The notes under the pieces: generated by a model
Told to the model about the DNA's origin: nothing
Database searches by the model: none
Seen by the model: only the letters and a program-made list of their open reading frames with translations
From: Streptococcus respiraculi
GTDB lineage: Bacteria; Bacillota; Bacilli; Lactobacillales; Streptococcaceae
DNA length: 64,000 nucleotides
Assembly (NCBI RefSeq): GCF_003595525.1
Contig: NZ_CP022680.1
Coordinates: 1,700,001 to 1,764,000, forward strand
Direction of reading: 5' to 3'
In this document: piece by piece, positions 50,886 through 61,390 of the stretch
Position numbering within the stretch: position 1 is the first letter of the stretch
How the letters are laid out: each line of letters begins with the position of its first letter
Translations under genes and position numbers: made by a program

Positions 50886-51443
50886 ATGTCCAAAAATCTC
50901 AATGCCCTCGTCGAAGTTGCTCTCTTTGCAGCACTTGCCATGGTTCTTTCTTTCATCCCCGATTTCATGGGCTGGTTCAATCCGTCCTTCGGTGCCATTC
51001 CCTTAATCTTAATTTCCCTGCGCAGAGGTGCGAAATACGGCTTACTAGCTGGTCTAATTTGGGGACTGCTCCACTTTGCTTTAGGCAAGGTCTACTACCT
51101 CTCCTTCTCCCAAGTCTTGCTCGAATACATCCTAGCCTTTCTAGCAATGGGACTTGCTGGCTATCTATCCTCCCAATTTAAACAGGCACTAAAAGAAAAA
51201 ATGCAAACACAAGCACTTGGGTACGCCTTTCTAGCAGCTAGTCTGGCTGTATTCGTCCGTTATCTCATTCACTACATCGCAGGTGTCATCTTCTGGGGGA
51301 GCTATGCACCTGAGGGCATGTCTGCCTACTGGTACTCCTTTACCGTCAACGGTACAGCTGGAGGCTTGACCCTCCTTGTCGTTGTCATCGTCCTAGGCAT
51401 TCTCATTCCGACCAGTCCACGATTTTTCCTGCCCAATAGATAG
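50886..51443 (+). CDS. thiT: Energy-coupled thiamine transporter ThiT
   Basis: The 185-residue S component has six TM helices. The start NALVEVALFAALAMVLSFIP fits the helix 1 motif. GAIPLILISLRRGAKYGLLAGLIWGLLHFALG and YLIHYIAGVIFWGSYAPEG (aromatic, thiamine-binding region) are ThiT signatures. It imports thiamine together with the shared ECF module. The TPP riboswitch upstream fixes the assignment. ATG at 50886 is used with the hairpin-embedded AAAGGAG; longer versions run into the riboswitch. Confidence 0.95.
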   Translation: MSKNLNALVEVALFAALAMVLSFIPDFMGWFNPSFGAIPLILISLRRGAKYGLLAGLIWGLLHFALGKVYYLSFSQVLLEYILAFLAMGLAGYLSSQFKQALKEKMQTQALGYAFLAASLAVFVRYLIHYIAGVIFWGSYAPEGMSAYWYSFTVNGTAGGLTLLVVVIVLGILIPTSPRFFLPNR

Positions 51444-51484
51444 CGACTAATCGATTTTCCTAAATAAGATATAAATGTGGTATA

Positions 51485-51614
51485 ATAGTATCGCTTTGAA
51501 CGTTTTCTCGTCATTCAGTTTCTATCTTAACGTCGTTAACGCGTTGCCTAGTATAGTGAATGACGGTATGTTTCAGTTGATATTCTTATACCTTTTTGTT
51601 TTTTGGAGGAAATA
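51485..51614 (+). promoter_or_regulatory. Structured leader of the DUF368 gene
   Basis: After TATAAT (51481-51486 region) a leader of about 125 nt contains CGTCATTCA (51509-51517) and TGAATGACG (51557-51565), a 9-bp stem enclosing smaller AACGTCGTTAACG palindromes. It is long for a simple leader. No known riboswitch class is recognised. Confidence 0.4.
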
Positions 51615-52457
51615 ATGACATCTTTTATTGCAAGAATTGTAAAAGGAATGATTATCGCCCTTGGCTTCATTTTACCTGGTGTTTCAGGTGGGGTCTTGGC
51701 TGCGATTTTGGGTATTTATGAGCGAATGATTCGCTTTCTCGCACATATCAGGGAGAATTTTGTCGAAAATGTTCTCTTTTTCATCCCCGTAGGAATCGGT
51801 GGTATCTTAGGAATTGCCCTCTTTTCTTACCCCGTTGAGTATCTTCTCAAGCACTATCAAGTGATTGTTCTCTGGGGCTTTGCGGGAGCCATTGTCGGAA
51901 CCATTCCGAGTCTCGTCAAGGAATCCACTCAAAAGACTGCGCGCGACAAGGTGGATGTAGCGACCCTCTGGGGAACCTTTGTCATCTCTGGTCTTCTTCT
52001 CTACTTCCTCAACGATCTCGTAGGAACTCTACCTGCCAGCTTTGCTAGCTTTGTCCTAGCAGGTGCCTTGATTGCCTTGGGGATCTTAGTTCCTGGCCTT
52101 AGTCCGTCTAACCTGCTCCTTATTTTAGGGATTTACAGTCCCATGCTCAATGGCTTTAAGTCGCTTGATTTACTAGGAACATTTCTGCCGATTGCAATCG
52201 GTGGGGCACTTGCCATGCTAGCCTTTTCAAAAGCAATGGACTATGCACTTGAACACTACCACTCTCGTGTCTACCATTTCATTATCGGAATTGTCCTATC
52301 AAGTACTCTGTTAATTCTCATTCCACAAGCAGGCAATGAAGAATCCATTTCCTACGCTGGTACAGGATTTTACACGTGGATGCTCGCCATTCTCCTCTTT
52401 TCACTCGGCATTTGGCTAGGGCTTTGGATGAGTAAACTGGAGGAAAAATACAAGTAA
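51615..52457 (+). CDS. DUF368 (PopT-like) membrane protein
   Basis: The 280-residue polytopic protein has about eight to nine TM helices. The repeated signature is clear: GMIIALGFILPGVSGGVLAAILG at residues about 13-35 and LIALGILVPGLSPSNLLLILGIYSPML in the second half. DUF368 proteins were recently identified as undecaprenyl-phosphate translocases (PopT) that recycle the cell-wall lipid carrier; the assignment here is by family. ATG 51615 follows GGAGG. The stop overlaps the YbaK gene by one base. Confidence 0.88.
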   Translation: MTSFIARIVKGMIIALGFILPGVSGGVLAAILGIYERMIRFLAHIRENFVENVLFFIPVGIGGILGIALFSYPVEYLLKHYQVIVLWGFAGAIVGTIPSLVKESTQKTARDKVDVATLWGTFVISGLLLYFLNDLVGTLPASFASFVLAGALIALGILVPGLSPSNLLLILGIYSPMLNGFKSLDLLGTFLPIAIGGALAMLAFSKAMDYALEHYHSRVYHFIIGIVLSSTLLILIPQAGNEESISYAGTGFYTWMLAILLFSLGIWLGLWMSKLEEKYK

Positions 52458-52933
52458 TGAGTAAGAAAAAGAAACTCAAGAAAACCTTGGTCGACCAAAT
52501 CTTAGACAAGGCAGGCATTGTCCATGACAGTCTTGAAATCAATGCTCTTGAGGGAAAACTACCAGACCATGTCCTAGAGCATCAGATTTACAAAACCTTA
52601 GCCTTAACAGGTGACAAGACAGGGCCTATCATTGGAATTGTGCCCATTACCGAACATCTTTCTGAAAAAGCCCTAGCCAAAATCTCAGGTAATAAAAAAA
52701 TCAGCATGATTCCGCAGAAAGACTTGGAAAAAACAACCGGTTACGTTCACGGAGCTAACAACCCTGTCGGCATTCGCCAAAAACATGCTTTTCCAATCTA
52801 CATTGACCAGTCGGCCCTAGAATTGGGACAGATGATTGTCTCAGCAGGAGAAATCGGGCGATCCATTCGCATCGATAGCCAAGCACTAGCTGATTTTGTC
52901 AACGCAAGCTTTGCGGATTTGACCCTTAAATAA
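52457..52933 (+). CDS. ybaK: YbaK/EbsC-type aminoacyl-tRNA deacylase
   Basis: The 158-residue protein matches the YbaK/EbsC family, which hydrolyses misacylated Cys-tRNA(Pro) or related species. Family landmarks are IYKTLALTGDKTGPIIGIVPITEHLSEKALAK (conserved Lys), KISMIPQKDLEKTTGYVHGANNPVG (GY-x-GG-x-P-x-G-like motif) and FPIYIDQSALELGQMIVSAGEIG. It starts within the stop of the DUF368 gene, so the two are translationally coupled. A terminator follows. Confidence 0.92.
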   Translation: MSKKKKLKKTLVDQILDKAGIVHDSLEINALEGKLPDHVLEHQIYKTLALTGDKTGPIIGIVPITEHLSEKALAKISGNKKISMIPQKDLEKTTGYVHGANNPVGIRQKHAFPIYIDQSALELGQMIVSAGEIGRSIRIDSQALADFVNASFADLTLK

Positions 52934-52970
52934 GCATAGAACAATGATCACAAAATCGTATATTTATCAG

Positions 52971-53000
52971 AAAAATTAGCTATCCTAGCTGATTTTTTTT
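52971..53000 (+). terminator. Terminator of the DUF368-ybaK operon
   Basis: AAAATTAGCTA and TAGCTGATTTTTTTT arms form a hairpin with a strong T tract. Confidence 0.75.
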
Positions 53001-53023
53001 ATCTTTTGTGCTAGAATGAATGA

Positions 53024-54541
<1,518 letters not shown>

Positions 54542-54569
54542 GGATGTCTTTATCGATTACTGAACACCT

Positions 54570-54607
54570 AAAAGACCCCCAGTAGCTACATACTACTTGG
54601 GGTCTTT
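54570..54607 (+). terminator. Terminator of lysS
   Basis: AAAGACCCCCAGTAG and CTACTTGGGGTCTTT form a long stem over an eight-base loop. Confidence 0.8.
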
Positions 54608-54675
54608 GCTTAACCTGCTCGCTTAAAAAATCCTTTGTCCATAACTTTGTGTTATATACTCTTACTGTTCGAGCC

Positions 54676-55518
54676 TTACTCTACATTCCAAGCGACACCT
54701 TCGTACTGCCATCCGCGGGTCGAACGGACGTTTTTCTCGTTGGCATCTCGTGTGTAGAGGTGCTTTTTAATACCTGCGTGGTACAAACGATAAACTGGTG
54801 TCTTCCCACTTGATTTGTAGGCTTCACCCTCTTGGTTCTAACCCCGAGTCGCAAGGATTTTGTATTCGTTTGTATCCATAGTGTAGAGATGAACCTTTAG
54901 ACCTGGGTGATAGAGGCGATAGACAGTAGTTCCAGAAGCGTTGTTACTAGTCCATGCTTGCCCCTCTTGGTACCACCCCCGTGTTCCAAGAACACGATAT
55001 TCATTTTCGTCCATGGTATAGAGGTGAACTTTTAAATCTGGTTGATACAGGCGGTAGACAGGGCTACTTGCTGGTACAACTTCTACAGAGAATTGACGCT
55101 CTATTGGTATTCTAGGCCTTTCGAGATTTGTAGCAGGTTCATGCTTATAAGTGATATCATGCTTGGTTATATAATCAAAAAATGGTTGTGTGGAATCATT
55201 TAGATAGAGGACAAGTGCCACCTTTCCAACATTGACTGCTCTTCAGTTCCCTATTTCATCCACCTCTAAAGCATTAGCAGGTGAACTCTTCGTCAAACCA
55301 TAACCATAGGTGTATTGGAAGTCTTTCAACGGTCCATCCTGTAAGGGGCGGATTTGTCCAGATTGCCCAAGGATGATTTTTCCCTGCGGTACTGTGCTTT
55401 CATCTAAATAAAATTCATTATAGTCAATGTAGGTTGTCGCTTCTGCACTTTGAATAACCACAAAAGACATACAGAAGACGGCAAATAGCGCAGTTAGATA
55501 AATAGCAAGTTTTTTCAT
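54676..55518 (-). pseudogene. Secreted DUF5648-repeat protein with two nonsense codons
   Basis: A 280-codon frame from MKKLAIYLTALFAVF (signal peptide, cut near SAEA) runs to TAA at 54676. It is interrupted by TGA at 55243 (after VDEIGN) and TAG at 54838 (after KILATRG). Both stops replace Trp codons expected from context, for example TRGWYQEG in the intact repeat. The N-terminal part is unassigned. The C-terminal part has three about 45-residue repeats of the type VYRLYxPxxKxHLYTxDxNE, the DUF5648 pattern of secreted or surface proteins. Apart from these stops the frame is intact, so inactivation is recent. Confidence 0.85.
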
Positions 55519-55616
55519 CATCAAAAACTCCTTTATTTTTAGTATATCACATGCTCAAAAGTAATCAGATGATTATATTTAAGTTGTTCCATTTTTATCA
55601 GACAAAAGCAACCAAT

Positions 55617-55674
55617 AAAAAAACGAACAAGATAAGACTTCAAACAGTTGAAAGATCTTATTTGTTCGTTTTTT
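55617..55674. terminator. Long terminator hairpin downstream of the MacB-like permease
   Basis: AAAAAACGAACAAGATAAGA and TCTTATTTGTTCGTTTTTT close a 19-20-bp stem. The sequence is related to the hairpins in the repeats at 5730 and 35915 (GCGAACAAAG). Confidence 0.8.
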
Positions 55675-55729
55675 AGACTTGAGACTATGTCTCAGCCGGA
55701 TATGTTTTACTTAAAATTTAGACAGTATA

Positions 55730-56974
55730 CTATTCATAACGAAGCGCTTCGATTGGGTCTAGCTTAGAAGCCTTGTTGGCTGGTAGAACACCAAATAGAA
55801 CACCGACTGCGGCTGAGAATGCGAGACTTCCAAGCACAACTGGAAGGGAAATCACAGCCGTTATCTCGGCTCCGAGCGCCTTGGTCAGATTGATGGTAGT
55901 CACTGCTAATTGGGCGATTCCAAGGCCAATAAGACCACCAAGGCTAGTCAAGACCATTGCTTCAATCAGGAATTGCAAGAGAATATTGCCACGAGTCGCA
56001 CCGAGGGCTTTCCGTAGACCAATCTCACGTGTCCGCTCTGTTACAGATACCAGCATGATATTCATAACACCGATACCTCCTACCAGTAGGGAAATACCTG
56101 CTACCGCACCGATAAAGGCAGTAATTCCTGAGAGCTGCGTATTGAAGGTCTCTAAGAATTGAGAGAAATCTTGAATATCGTATTGTGCCTCTCTGAGGTG
56201 AGTCGCACGAGTCAAGTAAGCAGCTGCTGCGCGTCCAACTTCTGAAGAGCGCGCAACATCTTCGACATGAACGAAAACTTGGGCATTTTCAGAGGCTCCA
56301 GTCTCAGCTGCAACTTGGGTATTGGTCATCAAAGCAGCACCACCTACTCCAAAGTTAGCAATACCACCACTGGTTTCTTCTTTATAGACACCAACAACTA
56401 AGTAAGCTTTATTGGCAAGACTAACCGTCTGATTGAGGGCTGATTTTGCATTGCCAAACAATTTTTCAGCAACTTGTTCATCTAGCATAATGATGCGGGC
56501 AAATTGCGTATAGTCAGTTGCAGTAAACTTACGTCCTGCTAGAAGAGAAATGTCCTTTACATCAAAGTAATTTCTGCTAACACCTGTAATAAAGACACTA
56601 TCTACTTTTTTTGCACCAACACTAATTTCACCGTTGTTACTGTTGGTTGTGTAATAATTGCTGACTCCATCGACTTCAAGTAAACCTTTCAAAATACCGT
56701 CTGTCAAAGTTGGTTCTGGTTCATCCGTTACTTGCGTTTCAGAAAAATAGGTTGATAAGCCGTCTTGTTGTGTTTCTCCCTTCGTATTTGAGAAATACAG
56801 TTGCACATTATTGCGGTCGCCAGCCAAGGCTTCTGACAAGCTTCGTTTAAAACCTTCTCCCAAGGCTACAATGACCACAACAGAAGCAATCCCGATGATA
56901 ATCCCTAACATGGTTAGAAGTGAGCGCATCTTGTGGGCAAGGACAGATTTTAAGGCAAATTTAATATTTTCCAT
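55730..56974 (-). CDS. MacB-like ABC transporter permease
   Basis: The 414-residue permease is of the MacB/FtsX-like type. TM1 at about residues 15-40 follows the MENIKFALKSVLAHKMRSLLTMLGIIIGI start. A large extracytoplasmic domain (about 45-280) and three C-terminal TM helices contain ERTREIGLRKALGATRGNILLQFLIEAM, the coupling helix. It forms an efflux or lipid/peptide-handling complex with the preceding ATPase and adaptor genes. The start is directly after the ATPase stop. Confidence 0.93.
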   Translation of the reverse strand: MENIKFALKSVLAHKMRSLLTMLGIIIGIASVVVIVALGEGFKRSLSEALAGDRNNVQLYFSNTKGETQQDGLSTYFSETQVTDEPEPTLTDGILKGLLEVDGVSNYYTTNSNNGEISVGAKKVDSVFITGVSRNYFDVKDISLLAGRKFTATDYTQFARIIMLDEQVAEKLFGNAKSALNQTVSLANKAYLVVGVYKEETSGGIANFGVGGAALMTNTQVAAETGASENAQVFVHVEDVARSSEVGRAAAAYLTRATHLREAQYDIQDFSQFLETFNTQLSGITAFIGAVAGISLLVGGIGVMNIMLVSVTERTREIGLRKALGATRGNILLQFLIEAMVLTSLGGLIGLGIAQLAVTTINLTKALGAEITAVISLPVVLGSLAFSAAVGVLFGVLPANKASKLDPIEALRYE

Positions 56975-57670
56975 CTAGTTCTCCTCCTTGCGAATATCTT
57001 CTGTAATGACCCCATCACGAAGGACGATGCGGCGTTTGGCATAGGCTGCGATTTCTGGCTCGTGGGTCACCATGATAATGGTCTTACCTTCACGATTTAA
57101 CTCGGTTAAGAGTTCCATAATCTGGTCACCGGTCTTGGTATCAAGAGCCCCTGTTGGCTCATCCGCTAAAATGATGGATGGACTATTGACCAAGGCACGC
57201 GCAATCGCAACCCGCTGCTTCTGACCACCTGATAACTCAGACGGCAAATGCGTCATTCGCTCGCCTAGCTCAACCTTTTCTAAATATTGTTGGGATAGGG
57301 CCTTGCGCTTGCTAGCCGGTACACCTGCATAAATCAAGGGCAATTCCACATTTTGTAGCGCATTCAACTTGGATAAGAGGAAAAATTGTTGGAAGACAAA
57401 ACCAATCTGGTTGTTTCGAACATGGGCCAACTTGTTTTCCGAAATCTGGCTGACTTCCGTATCTTCCAAGATGTACTCACCAGTTGTCGGACGATCCAAG
57501 AGTCCGATAATGTTCATCAGAGTGGATTTCCCTGAACCTGACGGCCCCATGATGGCAAGAAACTCTCCTTCTTCTACCTCCAAGTCAATATCTTTTAAAA
57601 CGCGTAGTTCTTGATCTCCATTTTTATAGCTCTTATTGATGTTGGTCAGCTTGATTAGTTGTTTCTTCAT
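56975..57670 (-). CDS. MacB-type ABC transporter ATP-binding protein
   Basis: The 231-residue ATPase has Walker A MGPSGSGKSTLMNIIGLLDRP, the Q loop VFQQFFLLSKLNALQNVELP, signature LSGGQKQRVAIARAL, Walker B IILADEPTGALD and switch His MVTHEPEIA. The pattern VELPLIYAGV is usual for the LolD/MacB class. It overlaps the adaptor gene by 38 bp and abuts the permease gene, so all three are coupled. Confidence 0.94.
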   Translation of the reverse strand: MKKQLIKLTNINKSYKNGDQELRVLKDIDLEVEEGEFLAIMGPSGSGKSTLMNIIGLLDRPTTGEYILEDTEVSQISENKLAHVRNNQIGFVFQQFFLLSKLNALQNVELPLIYAGVPASKRKALSQQYLEKVELGERMTHLPSELSGGQKQRVAIARALVNSPSIILADEPTGALDTKTGDQIMELLTELNREGKTIIMVTHEPEIAAYAKRRIVLRDGVITEDIRKEEN

Positions 57671-58808
57671 TCGCTTCTACCTCTTTTCCATCTTCTAAGC
57701 TATCGTTTGGATTGGAGATGACATGATCGTCTGCTTTCAGACCTCCTGTTACTTCTTGATACATCGCATCTGAGCTACCAAGCGTAACTTCCACTTTCTG
57801 AGCTTTTCTATCAACAATGGTCCAAACAAAGTTTTTATCTCCTTCTGGCACAACTGCAGTAACTGGTACAAGGATTGATTTACTGTTATTCACCACCTCA
57901 ATATTGACAGAGAAGCCTTGTTTCAACTCTCCAACTTCACTGGTAATAGCTACTTTGAATGGATACTTAGCATTTGAAGTGCCACCACCTTCACCAGGAA
58001 GAGCTGCTGAGGCTTGCCCGTTTTCAGGATAGTTTGAAATATAGGTAATTTTTCCAGTCCATACTTTATCAGGGTAAACTTTTGAGGTAATTTTCACTTC
58101 TTGATCAACTGAAATATTTGCCAAGTCATATTCAGAAAGTTCGCCTGTTACTTGTAGGCTACCTTGGTTGACAATATGAACGACCGTTTGGTTCGTGCTG
58201 GTATTTGATTTTGAAACAGATTTATTGACTTCGACAACAGTTCCAGCAACATTACTAGTCACAGTTGCTTCGTCAAAAGCTGCTTGGGCCTTATTCACTG
58301 CTGCTTGGGCATCGGCATAGGCATCGTTCAAGTCTTGCATCTGCATGTCGACAGTACGTTGCGCAGTCGCAGTCGATTTGCTATCGACAGAAGAATCTCC
58401 TGTCAAATCAACGCTCTGACCATTTACTCGAAGATCTTCAATCTGACGTCCTACCTTGTCACGGGCCCGCACCGCTGTATCGTAAGCTGCTTGTAATTCA
58501 GATGTATCATATTGAACGAGCGGTGTGCCAACTTGCACCTGATCACCTTGGGCCACCAAGACTGCGTTCAAATCTCCTTTTGAAATATCATAATAAACAT
58601 ATTGCTCATCAGCTGCAGCAACTGTCCCTGATAATAGTGTTGAAGAAGCAATCGATCCTTCCTTAACTGTCGTATACATCAAACTTTCTGCTGCAACAGG
58701 CGCTTCTGTCTTCTCACCTCCAAATAGTAAGGCCCCTCCAATAAGAGCAACTGCTGCCACTCCTAAACTGGAAAACAAAATAATTTTGCTTTTCTTTGTC
58801 TTAAACAT
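57633..58808 (-). CDS. MacA-like efflux adaptor (membrane fusion protein)
   Basis: The 391-residue protein has one N-terminal TM (about residues 9-27), then lipoyl-like halves (YDISKGDLNAVLVAQGDQVQVGTPLVQYD and ATVTSNVAGTVVEVNKS) split by a coiled hairpin (about 105-180). A beta-barrel (KITSKVYPDKVWTGKITYIS) and a membrane-proximal end follow. It is a Gram-positive HlyD/RND-type adaptor for the MacB-like transporter. ATG at 58808 follows GGAGAGAAGAT. The substrate (peptide, drug or lipid) is unknown. Confidence 0.9.
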   Translation of the reverse strand: MFKTKKSKIILFSSLGVAAVALIGGALLFGGEKTEAPVAAESLMYTTVKEGSIASSTLLSGTVAAADEQYVYYDISKGDLNAVLVAQGDQVQVGTPLVQYDTSELQAAYDTAVRARDKVGRQIEDLRVNGQSVDLTGDSSVDSKSTATAQRTVDMQMQDLNDAYADAQAAVNKAQAAFDEATVTSNVAGTVVEVNKSVSKSNTSTNQTVVHIVNQGSLQVTGELSEYDLANISVDQEVKITSKVYPDKVWTGKITYISNYPENGQASAALPGEGGGTSNAKYPFKVAITSEVGELKQGFSVNIEVVNNSKSILVPVTAVVPEGDKNFVWTIVDRKAQKVEVTLGSSDAMYQEVTGGLKADDHVISNPNDSLEDGKEVEANEETTNQADQHQ

Positions 58809-59041
58809 ATCTTCTCTCCTTTTATGATGAACAATTATTGTACTATGTATATAATACATCGATACAAGAAAAAATGCAAGCATTTTTGATACTATTTTAC
58901 AAAAAAATCTATTTTTTGACTATCACTTCTGCTGACATTTACCTTACACTTTTGTAAGATTAGTGAAACGTAGCCGATTTTTGCAGGAAGTCTAAAAAAG
59001 CGTTACAATAGAAGAAAATAGGAAATTAGAAGGGAAAGCGT

Positions 59042-60391
59042 ATGAAAACATTTGATATCATTGCAATTGGTGGAGGTTCTGGAGGGATTGCTACTATGAA
59101 CCGCGCCGCAGAACATGGCGCAAAGGCTGCTGTCATTGAGGGAAATCTCCTTGGGGGGACCTGCGTCAATATCGGTTGTGTTCCCAAGAAAATCATGTGG
59201 TATGGCGCTCAGGTGGCAGAAACCCTTCATACTTATGGGTCTGAATATGGTTTTTCAGCTGAAAATATCCACTTTGACTTTGCAACCTTGAAGAAAAATC
59301 GTGATGCCTATATCGAACGATCACGAAATTCCTACAAGGGAACCTTTGAGCGCAACAAGGTTGAAGTCATCAAGGGCTATGCTCGCTTTGTCGATGAGCA
59401 TACTGTTGAAGTAGGCGGAGAGCATATCTATGCTGAGAAAATTGTCATTGCAACAGGTGCAAAACCAATACTCCCAACTATTCCTGGTGGGGAGTATGCC
59501 AATGTATCTGATGATGTCTTTGCCTGGGAAAAACTTCCTGCGTCTGTAGCCGTCATCGGCGCTGGCTATATCGCTGTTGAAATGGCGGGCGTCCTCCATG
59601 CACTCGGAGTAAAGACAGACCTCTTTGTCCGCCGTGACCGTCCCCTGCGTCGCTTTGACAGCTATATTACAGACGCCCTCATGGCTGAAATGGAGCGGAC
59701 TGGTCTGCCCCTACACCCTCATAAAATTCCGCAACGGATTGAAAAAAATCCAGATAGTAGCCTAACGATTTTCTTTGAAGACGGCAGCCAGCATACTGCA
59801 GAGAAAATCCTCTGGGCCGTTGGTAGAAGAGCTAATATTGATAACTTAAATCTAGAAGCTGTAGGCATCACCACTACCTCAACGGGGCATATTGCAGTCA
59901 ACGAATTTCAAGAGACGAGTACCCCTCATATCTATGCCCTTGGTGATGTAACAGGTGAAAAAGAATTGACCCCTGTTGCGATTAAGGCTGGGCGCACCCT
60001 ATCAGAACGCCTCTTTAACAACAAAACAAATGCTAAAATGGACTACCGCTTCATTCCAACTGTTGTCTTTTCACATCCTGCCATTGGCACAATCGGCTAT
60101 ACCCAGGAAGAAGCAGAAAAAGAATTTGGTGCTGAAAATGTCAAGGTCTATACTTCTGGCTTCACTTCCATGTATACTGCTCTGGGAAGCCACCGTCAAG
60201 CGGCTAAATTCAAGCTAGTCACAACTGGACCAAAAGAAAGAATCGTCGGACTTCACGGTATCGGTTACGGTGTGGACGAGATGATTCAAGGATTTGCTGT
60301 CGCAATCAAAATGGGCGCTACCAAGGCCGACTTTGATGCAACAGTCGCCATTCACCCCACAGGTGCAGAAGAATTTGTCACTATGCGGTAA
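59042..60391 (+). CDS. gor: Glutathione-disulfide reductase
   Basis: The 449-residue flavoprotein reduces glutathione disulfide with NADPH. The FAD site is IIAIGGGSGGIATMNRAAEHG, the redox pair is GGTCVNIGCVPKK (near residue 42), and the NAD(P) site GAGYIAVEMAGVLHALG has arginines typical of NADPH (VRRDRPLRRFD). IYALGDVTGEKELTPVAI and the C-terminal HPTGAEEF catalytic His are also present. AAGGGAAAG precedes ATG. In streptococci glutathione may be imported or made by GshF. Confidence 0.95.
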   Translation: MKTFDIIAIGGGSGGIATMNRAAEHGAKAAVIEGNLLGGTCVNIGCVPKKIMWYGAQVAETLHTYGSEYGFSAENIHFDFATLKKNRDAYIERSRNSYKGTFERNKVEVIKGYARFVDEHTVEVGGEHIYAEKIVIATGAKPILPTIPGGEYANVSDDVFAWEKLPASVAVIGAGYIAVEMAGVLHALGVKTDLFVRRDRPLRRFDSYITDALMAEMERTGLPLHPHKIPQRIEKNPDSSLTIFFEDGSQHTAEKILWAVGRRANIDNLNLEAVGITTTSTGHIAVNEFQETSTPHIYALGDVTGEKELTPVAIKAGRTLSERLFNNKTNAKMDYRFIPTVVFSHPAIGTIGYTQEEAEKEFGAENVKVYTSGFTSMYTALGSHRQAAKFKLVTTGPKERIVGLHGIGYGVDEMIQGFAVAIKMGATKADFDATVAIHPTGAEEFVTMR

Positions 60392-60450
60392 AACTCCAGT
60401 GAGACAAGATGTAACCATCAAATTTTGTTTCTCCGTGTGACAGCCGATAG

Positions 60451-60486
60451 AAAAAGGATTGACTTTTCAGGTCAATCCTTTTATAA
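60451..60486 (+). promoter_or_regulatory. bioY promoter embedded in the gor terminator hairpin
   Basis: AAAAAGGATTGAC and GTCAATCCTTTT form the gor terminator hairpin around TTTTCAG. The same DNA supplies TTGACT, a 17-bp spacer and TATAAT for bioY. Confidence 0.65.
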
Positions 60487-60490
60487 TTTC

Positions 60491-60518
60491 GTTACCCTTC
60501 AAAAATAGAAAGGATAAC
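60491..60518 (+). promoter_or_regulatory. Possible BirA-type operator upstream of bioY
   Basis: GTTACC (60491-60496) and GGATAAC (60512-60518) are separated by 15 bp, close to the half-site spacing of biotin repressor operators. The second half-site overlaps the ribosome site. Identification is tentative. Confidence 0.4.
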
Positions 60519-60521
60519 AGT

Positions 60522-61046
60522 ATGCATTCTTCACACACTAAATCCCTCATCTATCCTGCCATTGGAGCTGGATTGATTGCGGTTCTATCTCAGATTGTCA
60601 TTCCGCTTGGTCCTGTCCCCTTTACATTACAGACGCTTGCGGTGGGGCTGATTGCTAGTCTCTATCAATCGAAGGAAGCTACAATAAGTGTCATCCTCTA
60701 TCTCTTACTAGGTGCCATTGGTCTGCCTGTCTTTGCAGGATTGTCAAGTGGCATAGCAACACTTTTTGGCCCAACTGCGGGGTTTCTCTGGGGATTTTTG
60801 CTTTATGCAGCTGTGACTGCGTTCCTCACACCGCCTAAGTCCACTCTCGTACAGGTTTTCCTTGCGAATCTCTTGGGCGACGCCCTCTGCTTCTTGTCAG
60901 GAGGCCTTGTCTTTTCCCTAATTACTCAGAGCAACATGGGAAAAACACTGGCGCTGACTGTGCTTCCCTTTCTAATTCCTGACTTGATTAAATTGGTCAT
61001 CATTACCCTAGCATACCGGCCACTCAGTCGAATTTTCAAGGTGTAA
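60522..61046 (+). CDS. bioY: Biotin transporter BioY
   Basis: The 174-residue S component has six TM helices: LIYPAIGAGLIAVLSQIVIPLGPVPFTLQTLAVGLIASL is the conserved N-terminal BioY region, and GAIGLPVFAGLSSGIATLFGPTAGFLWGF is the substrate-proximal signature. It imports biotin through the shared ECF module. ATG at 60522 follows AAAGGATAACAGT. Upstream lie a strong promoter and a possible BirA operator, consistent with biotin-controlled expression. Confidence 0.95.
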   Translation: MHSSHTKSLIYPAIGAGLIAVLSQIVIPLGPVPFTLQTLAVGLIASLYQSKEATISVILYLLLGAIGLPVFAGLSSGIATLFGPTAGFLWGFLLYAAVTAFLTPPKSTLVQVFLANLLGDALCFLSGGLVFSLITQSNMGKTLALTVLPFLIPDLIKLVIITLAYRPLSRIFKV

Positions 61047-61076
61047 AATCACTAGACAGACCATTCTAGGTTTTGC

Positions 61077-61289
61077 TTAATTGCGAAAGGCATCGACCAA
61101 GACTTGAAATTCTTCATTAGATAGGGTAATGCCCTTGCCCATTTTACTATGGTCTGGGCTCCAAGTGCGGATATCGTACTTAGCAGGTGCGCCATTAAAG
61201 CTAACCCTATTCAATTCCTTAGTCCAGCCCTTCTCGTTTTCAGACAAAACGAGTAACTTTTCTTCAATTTCAAATGTAAATTCTGCCAT
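61077..61289 (-). CDS. YdbC family (PC4-like) single-stranded DNA-binding protein
   Basis: The 70-residue protein begins MAEFTFEIEEKLLVLSENEKGWTKELNRVSFNGAPAKYDIRTWSP. This matches the YdbC/PC4 family, dimeric beta-sheet proteins that bind single-stranded nucleic acid and are linked to transcription. A GAGGAGGAATAAG site precedes ATG at 61289. It is convergent with bioY and divergent from the YolD-like gene. Confidence 0.85.
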   Translation of the reverse strand: MAEFTFEIEEKLLVLSENEKGWTKELNRVSFNGAPAKYDIRTWSPDHSKMGKGITLSNEEFQVLVDAFRN

Positions 61290-61390
61290 CTTATTCCTCC
61301 TCAATACTTTATTCGTAAAAATTTATAAAAACTTGTCTTTTCTAAACATTTCCGATATGATAATTGTATCAATCTTTGGAGCATTTTACC

